The position numbers and the translations under genes were made by a program. A DNA stretch of 64,000 bases from Acanthochlamys bracteata (taxonomy: Eukaryota > Streptophyta > Magnoliopsida > Pandanales > Velloziaceae). Shown here one piece after another: positions 1-11,225 of the stretch (the stretch's first letter is position 1; each line of letters opens with the position of its first letter). The DNA lies in NCBI GenBank assembly GCA_019914995.1, contig CM034133.1, forward strand, positions 4,092,001 through 4,156,000, written 5' to 3'. The notes below the pieces were generated by a model, which saw only the letters and a list, made by a program, of their open reading frames with translations, did no database searches and was not told where the DNA came from.

Positions 1-3000
1 TTTAATTGTTAATTTTTAATTTATTTTTAAAAATTATTAAAATATAAATACTGAACTATGTTTTAACTCCTTTATTAAAAAATTTTATTTTTTATTTTTT
101 ATTTTAATAAAATTTAATTATAAATATTTTAAATACGCCCTAATTAAATTTGAAATTTGATAGTTTCATAAAATAAATTAAACTAAATTAAAAATTTTAA
201 AATATGTAATAAAAATAAGTTTTTCTATTAATTTTATATTACTAGTAAGTTTTAAAATTAAATTAAAAAAATTGATAAAAAAATTTATTTTTATATTAAA
301 AATAAGTTTGAAAAAAATAAAAATATTGTGTTAGCAAAAACGCACTAATACTAGAAAAATTTAACTTACGCATTGTTTGACGGTGGTTTCCAAATTTTTT
401 ATTCAGTATTTTATAAGAATATCTTTTAAATTTTAGAAAATATAAAAAATTCTATATTATAAAATATGATTATTACTAAAACTTATTCTTTTAAATTCAA
501 AAAAATCATTTCTCTAAATATTATTAAAATATTTTTATTTTAAAAAACTTTATTTTATAAATAATTTCAAAGTTCTTCGATCAACGCAATATTATTATGT
601 TCTGCTAGCTCATAGCTGTAAGGATTATACAATTCCATGGGCCGGGCCCATCCAGGAAGCTACAATTTGGGAGTGTAGCAGGCAGCCGAGAGCGGCTTAT
701 GATAAATTATTTATTAATTTTTTTTTCAATTCATATTTTTTAATATATATTTTATAAATATATAAAAAATTTATTTAAAAATTTAAAAAGTGTAAAAAAA
801 TTTTACAGAATGAGATCTTTTTATTATATATTTTTATTATTTTTTTATAAATAAAAAAAATTTTATTTTTTAAAAAAATATTCTTTATCTTAAAAAATTT
901 CTATTTTATAAATAGTATCAAATACTCCCTAGCTCTTTCACATTCATGCATGACAGCATTCGCATTGCGTTCAAAGTTACTTCTATATTTTATTTCAATT
1001 TTTTTTTAATTAATCATACATCATAATATATATATATATAGAAAATAATGATACATGCTATTTTTAGAAACATAAAATGTACATGTCGGTCAAAAATGAC
1101 CCGTGAGATAAAATTTTCATTATAAATTTGAGAGGAAGAGAAGTATAAACCAATCCAAATCCAGCGGAGGGAGACAGATCGGAGACAATTTCGGAAACGA
1201 AAAAATCAACAGAAAGGTGAGGCAGAAAGCAGTGTAAAAAAATCTATAAAAGATCACCGGAACGAGAAAGTTAAGAGAGGAGCTACTGAAGAACAGAACC
1301 ATACCTAGATTTGCTACCGAAGAATATAAGAGTTTGAAAGTAATTTTAATATAAATTTTTTTAAATAGAGAATATTTTTATTTTTTTTTAAATAAGTTTT
1401 TTTATTTTAAAAAATAAAATAAATATTAATTTTACTAGGTAAATTTTTTTATATTTTTAAATTTTCAAAATAAATTTTCTTAAATAATTATAAAAAATAT
1501 TTTAAAAAATATAAAATTAAAAATTAAAAAATTAGTTTTGAGAAATACTTTGCCAAACGCTCCCTTTCGGCTCCTTCCCTGCTGTCCACCTAGGTCTTTT
1601 TTTTCAAACCCTTCTTATTTCTTCTTCTAATTAATTGGCCTCGAAGTGGGCCAAAAATCAAAAGCTCATTTATTCAATGCTTGCTAACTGCTGCTTCTAA
1701 GCCCCATTACGTGGTATTGTGTTCAATTCAATGCACTAGCTTATGTGCATTTGTCTTATTTCTGATTCTTTAAATCTTTTCTTTAGTCTTTTCTGATTTT
1801 AACACATTCAAACAAAAAATTAACACAATTAGTTTATTTATATGGAAATCAAATATTAAGCTCTAATAAAAAGATAAAATTTATATATGCTTATATGTTT
1901 TATCAAATACCTCCAAATTTATGTTTTTGCTAATCCGCGAGTAAAATAATTACAATACATAAAATAATCTCCCACAAATCATTCTCATAGAATTTGATTT
2001 TTATGCATAACTTAATCAACTAAAATCTTAAATAATATTGTAAGTATAAATAAACAAAGATGCCACTTACAAACTCCCTTAAATGCATTATATAGTAATC
2101 AAATCAATTCAACTTCGTATTCAAAGAACATATACAACACATTAGAAAAAAGTGTAGAGTTCAATTTTCATAAGTTTGTTTAGAGATCATCTGTTCACTA
2201 CTAATATAATTTTTAGAAATTCATAAATTTATTTCAAATATTATAATGAGAAGTCAAAATTAGAAAGTCGTCAAAACACAGAGAATCAAAAGCACGTTTA
2301 ACTTAAAAAAGAATAAAATATTCTCGAACATTGGCTCAATTTTGCGGCTCTTTTATTTTATTTGATTTTTTTTTTATCTTTGCAATTTACAAAGTTACTC
2401 GAGCTTTTTTTTTGTGCTTTTTTTTTTTATGCTTTCCAAAGAGTTTTTTATAACTCTGTATCTTAACTATCGCTATGAATTGAAAACATGACAAGATAAC
2501 ATAAAAAATACTAAATTAACTCTAAGCCTCGCATTGGATGGTGAGATATCATCACTTGCTACAAACTATCAAATTAAAATCCTCTACAAAATGTATTCAA
2601 TTGCATTGTCTAGAATGGCAATAAGATTTTATCAACTAAATTATACACAACACAATTTACAAGAAGAAAGTAAGCTTAGTTAATAAAAATATTATATTGA
2701 CAAACTCATTTATAATTCTAGTTTCAAAAGCCATGATAGAATGATAGTTCAAATTCATTATTGAAAATGGAAGAAGGTCTAGCATTTAAAATATTTATCA
2801 TTTCACAAGTATTGGATTTTCCATCTCCCTCTCAAGCTTAAATCAAGAATTGTCCTCAATGGTGAAGAGATAGATATAACAAAGCATTAACGAAAGTAAA
2901 ACCTGAGTTGTAAAAGAAACTCCCCTGGTGTGTTGCATAGCTTGAATCTCCATAGCTTGTATTCCTTGTATCTATTCTTGCTTTGTGACAATTGTATTTT

Positions 3001-3400
3001 CAGCAACAACTTTTCAGCAGCATTGAACCCATGCATGTACAACACTATAATGTGTTCCAACAAGCACTGCAATTATGGTTGCAACAGTTAAATCATTTTC
3101 AGCATAGTGAAATCACTTTCTCAACTATTCATAACCAGCAACAAAATTTTGTTTGCAGAACTAACAAATCAATATGTTCTGTGCATTACAATTTCTAGTG
3201 CTTTTTCAACCAAAATTGTTTAATTTAAGTCCAAGTAGGATATGGATTTGTGTCAAGTGCAAGTAGGATCGCGTAGTTGAAAAGTTTGTTCAGTTTGCAC
3301 TGCAAATGTTGCTTCCAAGTATGACTTCACGATGTCCATGGACTTTAAATTACACTCTAGATTTGAGGTCCTTGATTTCTATACCCCATGTGAAAAAATT
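1..3400. other. AT-rich intergenic DNA, no gene seen
   Basis: This stretch is very AT-rich and carries no exon that I recognise. The short reading frames do not resemble known proteins. The first ~140 bases look like the end of an AT-rich MITE: read on the minus strand they start near GGGCGTATTTAAAAT and match the left end of a similar block at 26386. A second AT-rich block at about 1331-1560 ends with TTTGCCAAACG, like several other blocks in the window. Confidence 0.5.
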
Positions 3401-3423
3401 TCAACTATCTAATAAGATCCGTA

Positions 3424-5800
3424 CTATTTTGATATCAACTTTTCTAGAAAGAGTTTCAACAGTAAGTTAAACAATAGCACTTTTATATCTTGAGTGAACT
3501 CTTTTCGTTGAATTGACTTGTCATGATAGAACTTCGTGCTTTCCTTATAAATTCTTGCATTCTCATAAAATTTATTGCGAATTTCTCCCAACTCATTGAG
3601 TTGCAATTTTCTTTCATTCCCTACATCTTTTATTTTAAAATTTAATTTCTTGAAACCCAATATGCATTGTGTTCAAGTTCCAAAGATAAGCGACATGTTT
3701 TTCCAAATATAATACGATATGGACTCATCCTTATAGGTGTTTTATATGTTGTCCTATAAGCCCACAAAACTTCATTAAGTTTTATTTTCCAATCATTTCT
3801 TATGGTATTAACGGTTTTCTCTAAAATATTATTAATTTCTCTATTGCTAATCTCTATTTGTTCAAGGTTTATGGGTGATATGGGGTGGCTGCGTTATGAG
3901 TTTGCCATATTTTGTTAACAAAGCATCAAAAGTTTTGTTGAAAAAATGTTTACTACCATCGCTAATGATTATTATAGTGGTTCCAAATCTTGTGAAAATT
4001 ATATTTTTGAAAATTTTGTTCACAATCTTATAATCATTAATTTTTGTAACTTGAGCTCTACTCATTTAAATGCATAATTAATAGAAATATGAATATAAAA
4101 GTACCCGAAGGAGGAAGGAAAGGTGCCTATAAAGTCTATACCCCAAACATAGAAGACTATTATAATTAAAATATTAGTCAAAGCATCATATTTCTCCTAC
4201 TGATATTTTTTATTCTTTGTCAACTATCTTACTTAGAACAAAAATTAAATGTATCTTTAAATAAAATAGGGCAAAAGATACCTGATTGAATAACTTTATA
4301 TGCTGTTTTTTTAGCACCAAGCTAACCTCCACATGCTAACTCATGACTATGCTGTAGAATGTTTTCTTGTTCATCTTCAGGAACACATATTCTAATAATT
4401 TTGGTCAGAGTAATGCTTAAACAAATAGGTATCATCCCAATAATAGTGTTTCATCATAGATAAAAATTTTTTCTTTTTCTAAGAAAACAAATTATTTCTC
4501 ATTACACCACTAGCAGGATAATTCATAAAGTTAGCATACCAAAGTTCTTTATAATTAATGAAAAGAAGTTGTTCATCTGGAAAAGAATCATTTAGAGGCA
4601 TATCGTCTTCTTCTCTTTGATCTTCAATCTTCAATCACAATACGAAAAAGATGGTATGCTACCACGATCTCGCTACATTTCATATCCTTAATCTCTAAGT
4701 TGAACTTTTGTAGCAGTAAGATCCATCGAATCAGCCTAGGCTTAACATTTTTTTTAGTCAACAAATATTTGAGAGCAGTATGGTTAGTAAATACAATAAT
4801 TTTAAAAACGTAAAATATATGGAGCAAAATTTTTCTAAAACAAACATCACAACCAGCAATTTTGTATCTGTTGTTGAATAATTAGATTATGCATCGTTCA
4901 AAATCTTGTTAGCGTAATATATAATATGTGACAGTTTATTAATTCGTTGATTTAGAACTACACTAATAGCATAATCTAAAGCATCATGCATCAAATTCAA
5001 ATGGTAAATGCTAGTTAGCGGTAGTGATGATAGGAGCAGTAGTTAAAGTATTTTTCAGATTATTGAATGCATCAAAACAATTTTTTATCAAAATAAAAAA
5101 TTACATCCTTAGCTAATAATTCATATAGATGCCTAGTTATTTTAAAAAAAATTTTGATTAATCTTTTATAAAAACCAACATGGCATAGAAAATTCTAATA
5201 TCTTTTACTGAAATAAGAGGAGGTAAATTTTTAATAATTTCAGTTTGTGCTCTATTCACCTTATTAGAAACCACATGTTTTGATAATTCTTTATCTAACC
5301 ATAAAGTGACATTTTCTCCAATTCAAAGCCAAATTCATTTTTTCATATTTAGACAAACCAATTTTAAATTAGCAAGGCATCCATTAAAAGAAGATAAAAA
5401 AACTAAAAAATAATTAATAAATATTTCAATATTTCTCTTTACCATATCAAAAAATATAGCCATGCATCTTTAAAATGTTGTTAGAATATTACACAAACCA
5501 AAATTTATCCTTCTATAGGGCAAACTACCAAATAGACAAGTAAAGGTTGTCTTCTCTTGATCTTCTAAAGCAATTGAAATTTGATTATAATCTGAAAAAT
5601 CATCCAGAAAATAGTAATGTGAGTTGCCAGCCAAGATTCAAGCATTTGATCAATGAAAGGTAAAAAAGTGCTCTTTTCTTGTTGCAAAATTCAGCTTCCT
5701 ATAATTAATACAAATATGTCATCTTAATAGTTATTCTAATAGCTAGGGATTAACTCATTAGTCTCATTTTTAATTATAGTTACACCAGATTTTTTGGATA
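3424..5800 (-). mobile_element. Decayed Ty3/gypsy retrotransposon pol region
   Basis: Remnant of a Ty3/gypsy LTR retrotransposon polyprotein. Read on the minus strand, family-typical pieces appear in the expected order from high to low coordinates. A reverse-transcriptase end (LPPLISVKDIR...FYAMLVFIKD) lies near 5150-5240. An RNase H piece (FTNHTALKYLLTKK, then KPRLIRWILLLQKFNLEI) lies at 4624-4827. An integrase piece (IFTRFGTT, then ISDGSKHFFNKTFDALL) lies at 3862-4065. The post-integrase segment (ERKLQLNELGEIR, then YENARIYKEST) lies at 3424-3660. The pieces are in different frames and are separated by stops, so the copy is dead. I could not place LTRs, gag or a primer-binding site. The family is clear; the outer limits are approximate. 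Confidence 0.8.
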
Positions 5801-7374
5801 CTATTTGTAAAAAACTAATTCATTTATTATCAAAAATTGAATTGATTACACATACATCATGCTGTTTTAAAAGTTCAGCTCTAACTCTTTCATGTTAAGA
5901 TTTAATCGTTTTGGCTTTCACATTTAGGCTTGGCATGATTCTCTATTAAAACTCTATGCATACACATCAGAACTAATACATTTTATGTCAGTTATTATCT
6001 AATTTATTATTGTCATACGCTCTTTTAGGCTTCTAATTGAACTCTTCCTTTCTCTAATTGTAAAATCTAAGATATAATTAATACAAAGATTTCATTATCA
6101 CCGAAAAAATATATATTTTAAAATATTCTGGCAATACTTTGAATTAATTTAGTATGAACAATGGTAGATGGCTCCGTTCTTATCTTATTTATTTCTAAAG
6201 TTTTAAATGATATTCTATGATTAGGCTGAACTGATTTTAACACATCTAGGACAGCAATCATGTCACTATATGCATGAGTAGTTTCAAAAGAAGTAAAATT
6301 ACAATTTATAATATATAACTGGATAGACAAAGGTGTCGTGGGTGAGATAGCGGCATTCGTGAGAAGAGAGAAGACAAGAAATTTTCATTAAAAATTTACT
6401 CTTAAATAACTTTTTATATTTATTTTTATAAAAAAAATTTAATAACTTATATTCAGAAAATGCCGTATGAACAAATAAAATACGCTCTGGATAGAATGGT
6501 CGTGATCATCTCCGCTGCGCTCACCCACATGCATTCATAAGATTTTGGATCTATCGATCAAATAATGCATGTGGATTCCTGAATTCACGATCACGATCAA
6601 CACATGCATGATGGCATGAACAGCTAATATGTACCTGTGCTGGTGACGACCAAGTATTCGAAGTGGTTTTTCAGTGCTACTACAACTTGGGAATGGAATA
6701 ACTGCACTCTACCTTAGGTGTGGACCAGCTGAGAATACGTTAATAGCTAGAGGAATATATGTGAACCAAACCTATAATGTGCGAGCATTTAACGGCATAG
6801 TCATAAGTTTCAACGCAATAAATTTTGTTAGCTATAATATCAGGGCCTACTCCTGACCAGATAATAGTTTAAAGTAGCTAAGCATTCTAATATGAACAAA
6901 AAAAAATCTCATGGTATATCTCTCATAGCTGCATTTACAGTGAAAGACAATTCAGAGACATCAATGTGATTATAAATGCCGGTGCCAATTCATCACTGCT
7001 GAATTGAAGAAGGTGCAAAAAAAGTTCTGTTTTTGTTTTTTATCTCATATGCTCATTCACCAGCTCCTGAGTGGAGCTGTTGAAATTGAACTGAACATAT
7101 TTCAAGTATGACGAAAATGGGTTGATTTTTGAGCTTCCATGAACGGGAACAGAATATTTTTGCAGCAAGACAACGTCAGTTGCTTGGTCTTTGACCTGAA
7201 TTTCGTGCCCAAGGGGTCAACTGATGAAGGTTAATGGCAATCCCTGATACAATCAGAAGCTCACTTCAGGATGATCGATAACATAGATCATCCCAAGAAC
7301 TCTGCTGCATCAGTGATAGAAACTGCAGTTGATGAAGGCAGTACTTAGCAAATGGATTAACTCATTCCAAAATG
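5801..7374. other. Intergenic DNA, possible 5' part of the gypsy remnant
   Basis: No recognised gene. A minus-strand frame at 6118-6330 may be an upstream, degraded piece of the same retroelement, but it has no motif I can name. From about 6870 to 7374 the sequence lies directly downstream of the kinase pseudogene stop and probably corresponds to its old 3' UTR. Confidence 0.35.
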
Positions 7375-7662
7375 TCATGTTTTGCTGTATTCTGTGTATG
7401 ATCTCCCATTGGTAGAACGATGTTGTGTCTGTGACTGAGCAATGTAATGCTTGAGCAAGTCTCTGAATTTGTCAAGCAGTTCCCGGAATGTTGGACGTTG
7501 ATGTGGATCCCTGAATACAAAATTGCAAAGTACTCGGTATGAAGAGAAGCAAATTGATAATGTAAGAAGAAGAGCTACAATCCATTGCAAGTTGCAACCT
7601 GTGCCAGCAACTCTCCATTATTGAAACCAATTGGGGATCAAGGTCTTTTGGAAGGTTCAACC

Positions 7663-8533
7663 TAGGGATGGCAATTTTAGTTCGTGGGTCAGTTCCAGAT
7701 CGACTCATTAAATAATCAAATTAAATTTATTCAATCTTAATTCAATCCATAAATTTATACGGGTCAAAATTGTCTAATCCTAACCCAATCTATTAATAAT
7801 CAAGTCAATATTCAGATCGACCCATTTAATAATTAAAATTATAAATTTTAATTCTATATTTTAAAATTCAACGAAATTATAAGATCAGTTGTAATGAAAG
7901 TGCACGATATTTTTAATGACGAGATATAGTAAATACCCGTCAAAATATGCATTATTTAGTATCTTCATCGGTCCTTAAGATATCCAAAAAAAATATATTT
8001 TATTTTTATCTTTTAAAAATATGTGTTGACAGCTAAAATTTTATGATTATAAATATATACTAATAATTTCGTTAAAAATTTTGATAAACATAGCTATTTA
8101 ATAAAATTTTGTTAAAAACTTTTATACGAAATCAAATTCGTCATTACAAATTCATTTACATAGTAATTCTTTCGATAATATTATAATTCTCATTTTACAC
8201 TATTTTACTAAAATATAAAAATAATAATTAATTATAAATACTATATAATTTAATAATTTATAAATTACTATTATCAAATATGTTTATTGTTAATATTTAA
8301 TATACAGAAAGAAAAAATCAAATATTATTCCTTCAAAAAATTACCATTCGAATTGGTGAGTCAATTTTGGATTAATCCGGATCGACCAATTTAATAATCG
8401 GATCCAATTCGTTCAATCCTAACCCAACCCATATATTTATACGTGTTAAATTTTCTAACTCTAACTCTAGCTCTGATTAAGTGGGTCGATTTTAGATCGT
8501 GTTTTTGAATTGGGTCATATATTACTACTCCTA
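7663..8533. mobile_element. Non-autonomous hAT-like transposon inserted in a kinase exon
   Basis: An 871-bp AT-rich block splits the exon that encodes RLNLPKDLDPQ. It is flanked by a perfect 8-bp target duplication, GTTCAACC, at 7655-7662 and 8534-8541; this length is typical of hAT elements. The ends are imperfect inverted repeats: TAGGGATGGCAAT at the left, and TAGGAGTAGTAAT read inward from the right. It has no transposase frame. Subterminal motifs resembling GGGTCGATTTTAGATCG occur in both orientations. A second, diverged copy lies at about 42994-43834. Confidence 0.85.
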
Positions 8534-8887
8534 GTTCAACCTTTGATTCAGGAAGAAGCACCAATTACCTGCACATAAAACCATAAACTTTTAGAATAGC
8601 TTTTGGAGAATCTAATCTTCACTTGTTTATCTAAACTTCTAGAAGTGCTTTTCTTCTATATTGAGGTGACAAAACATGATTTCAAAATCCTTACCAAAAC
8701 CGAATTGTAAAATCATTACTCGAAATGCAAATGTTCTCCAATTGCAAAACATGGTTTTAAACTCAATATCAAGTAGAGCCTTAGAAGGGCAATCACTTTT
8801 TGGAGCGAAACTCCTATCATCAACCATAGTTAGTTGTGTATTAAACGAGATAAGTTTCCAAAATTCAAGGCGTATTTCAAGATTTCA

Positions 8888-9095
8888 CATTAGACATACT
8901 TTTGAAATAAAACTTTTCTAAAATAAAAAAACTTTTATTATTTTAAAAATAAACTCTAATTTTTTATTTCAAAAAATAATAAAATTATAATAAAAAATTT
9001 TCATTATATAAAATTTTTAAATATTTATAAAAAATATATTAAAAAACATAAAATAAAACAATAAAAAATTATTTTTCAAATAAATAATGCCAAAC
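8888..9095. repeat. AT-rich MITE-like repeat ending in TGCCAAAC
   Basis: AT-rich block inside a kinase pseudogene intron. It starts near ACTTTTGAAATAAAACTTTT and ends near AATGCCAAAC. It resembles blocks at about 15215-15452 and 50418-50620 in its start, in its internal AAATTTTTAAAT runs and in its end. The limits are approximate because the borders are simple sequence. Confidence 0.5.
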
Positions 9096-10689
9096 TTTCC
9101 TGTAACATATGATGATACTCAAGACCTTGATATCCTACAACCATTCACATGTACGGCAATTATGTTTGAACTTGAAGGTATATTTGCGCAACAAGGAATC
9201 CCTGAAAGCTGAACAAACATTTATAGAGGACACAACTACAAATATGCAAACGATGGATAACTGGGCATGCGTTTGTTTTTTTAAATAGTGTACCATATAC
9301 GTAAATATGACTTTCGGAAAACTATAAACGTGGAAAATATAGAAGACTAATATCTCATAGCGTATCTGCATTGCATTGAGATTTTCCCAAGGAATCTTCT
9401 CTGTAACAAGTTCCCATAGGATCACTCCATAGCTATATACATCAGATCTGAGAAGTTCCAACAACAACAAAAAAATTGTCTGCTCAACAGTGGCTCATTT
9501 GAACCAAGAAATAACCTCTATCCCTAATTCCTAAATTAAGAAAAATGTTAAAAACCTGCTTCTCGCTTGATGGTTCATTACGAAGAACTTCAGGAGCCAT
9601 CCATTGCGGCTAGAAATCTAAACACAACATTAAAACAATAAGACTTGCAAATACTGAAACAAGGTAAAAGGTTCTGTCGCAAGCAAAAGCATGCATACTG
9701 TTCCTCGTCCCCTCTTTGTCATCAAATATGTTTCATGCTTCAGTCGTGAGAGACCAAAATCTCCAACCTGTACCAAAAGGAAAATGTAGAGGTCAAGAAT
9801 CTGAAATAGACAAATGTACAAGGCAAAATGGTAAGTTAAGGAAGAAACTTCACAGTCCAATTTCTGTCAACTAGCATATTAGAGGACTTCAAATCACGAT
9901 GGACAATAGGGGGGTTGCATCTGTGAAGATAATTCATGCCTCACGCCTGCCAAAACAAAAGCAAACATTTACTTTTGAAGTGTTAGATACAAGGAACACT
10001 TCTCATCAAGGATCAAATGAACTAGAGCAGATAAACATTATTGGGCAGGTGCCAAAATCCTACCCACTTACTAAATCAAATCATCATCTTTATATTTGAA
10101 CTAAATTAAAGCCTAAAGAGCCTTGGTGATAGCAGTATTCAATTTGTATATCTTCTCCTTTGGCATCTGGAGAAAATTTTGACTTGGCGGCTCTAAGCAG
10201 TGAACAGCAATTAGCAAATAATAAAACTTCATACGCCTGTTCAATTGGCATACCTGATAACCGTGGCCTCTATTCATGGAAAGAATAATCAAAGATCCTA
10301 AGTACCTAAGAATTATTCAGTTCACTAGTTAAATCTTCAATATATTGCTAGCTTTATCCAGAAGATAGAGTGATTTTACAGAATGACTTCTGCTTAGCTT
10401 TTATATCACTACGTGTATATGATGTATTTTATGTAAGTGACAACTAATGCAACTATGCGTACTGAGCAGTCAATGGAATGCTCTTTTGCAAGGAAAAAGA
10501 ACAACCCAGATACATACAAAGAAAAAGAGTATAATAATATATGAAGATATCAGGACTCGGAATAGACTCACTATATCTAAAGCCATGTGAATGCGCCTTC
10601 TCCAATCTATTTTTGTTGGCTTTCTTTGCAGCAACTGAAACAAACTCCCACTGTATCAGCAAACCCAGTAAAGTAATTAAAATGCAAAA

Positions 10690-11225
10690 TATAGATCTTA
10701 TAGTAGTTAAAATTTTATTTAGTATCGTTTCGCTTGAATAAGATTGTAAAATCAAAATTTTAAAATAAGATCGTAAAATTTTACATACCGATAAATTTTA
10801 TAAAATTTTTTTTAATACCATTATGGATCTTTTACAAAAAAAATTTCTAATATTTTCTTAAAAAATTACTACATTTAACAAAATTTTTAAAAATTTCTTT
10901 AAATTTTATAAAGAAATTCCTCTATATTTTATAGAATATTCCTCAAAATTATACTTTTTTAGAAAATCTTCTTAAATTTTATAGAAAACTCTCTAAACTT
11001 TTACAAAAAACTCTCTCAAATTCAATTAATTAAAAATAATTTTTCAAAAGTAAAATCATATAAAATCATAAAAAGATCGAGATCTTACCGATTTTAATAT
11101 TTAAATCAGGATACGGGTGGAATTTTACTCAAAAATTTTTTTTACTTGAAATAGGATCGTTTTGGTGAAGTAAAATCATAAAATCGTAGGATGTTAAGAT
11201 TTAAAGCGGGATTTTGATAACCTTG
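10690..11225. repeat. AT-rich insertion that replaces a kinase exon
   Basis: An AT-rich block that lies between the AVK-lysine exon and the exon encoding KIDWRRRIHMALDI. In related genes an exon for the alphaC-to-hinge region (subdomains III-V) lies here, and it is absent. The block contains repeated motifs such as AAATTTCTTTAAATTTTATA and TAAAATCATAAAATCG, and it ends next to GGGATTTTGATAACCTTGG. I could not define terminal repeats or a target duplication. Confidence 0.5.

Noticed and set aside
1120..1302. 60-codon minus-strand frame with hydrophobic residues
   Set aside because: Composition reflects purine-rich plus-strand DNA. There are no family motifs, splice signals or start context.
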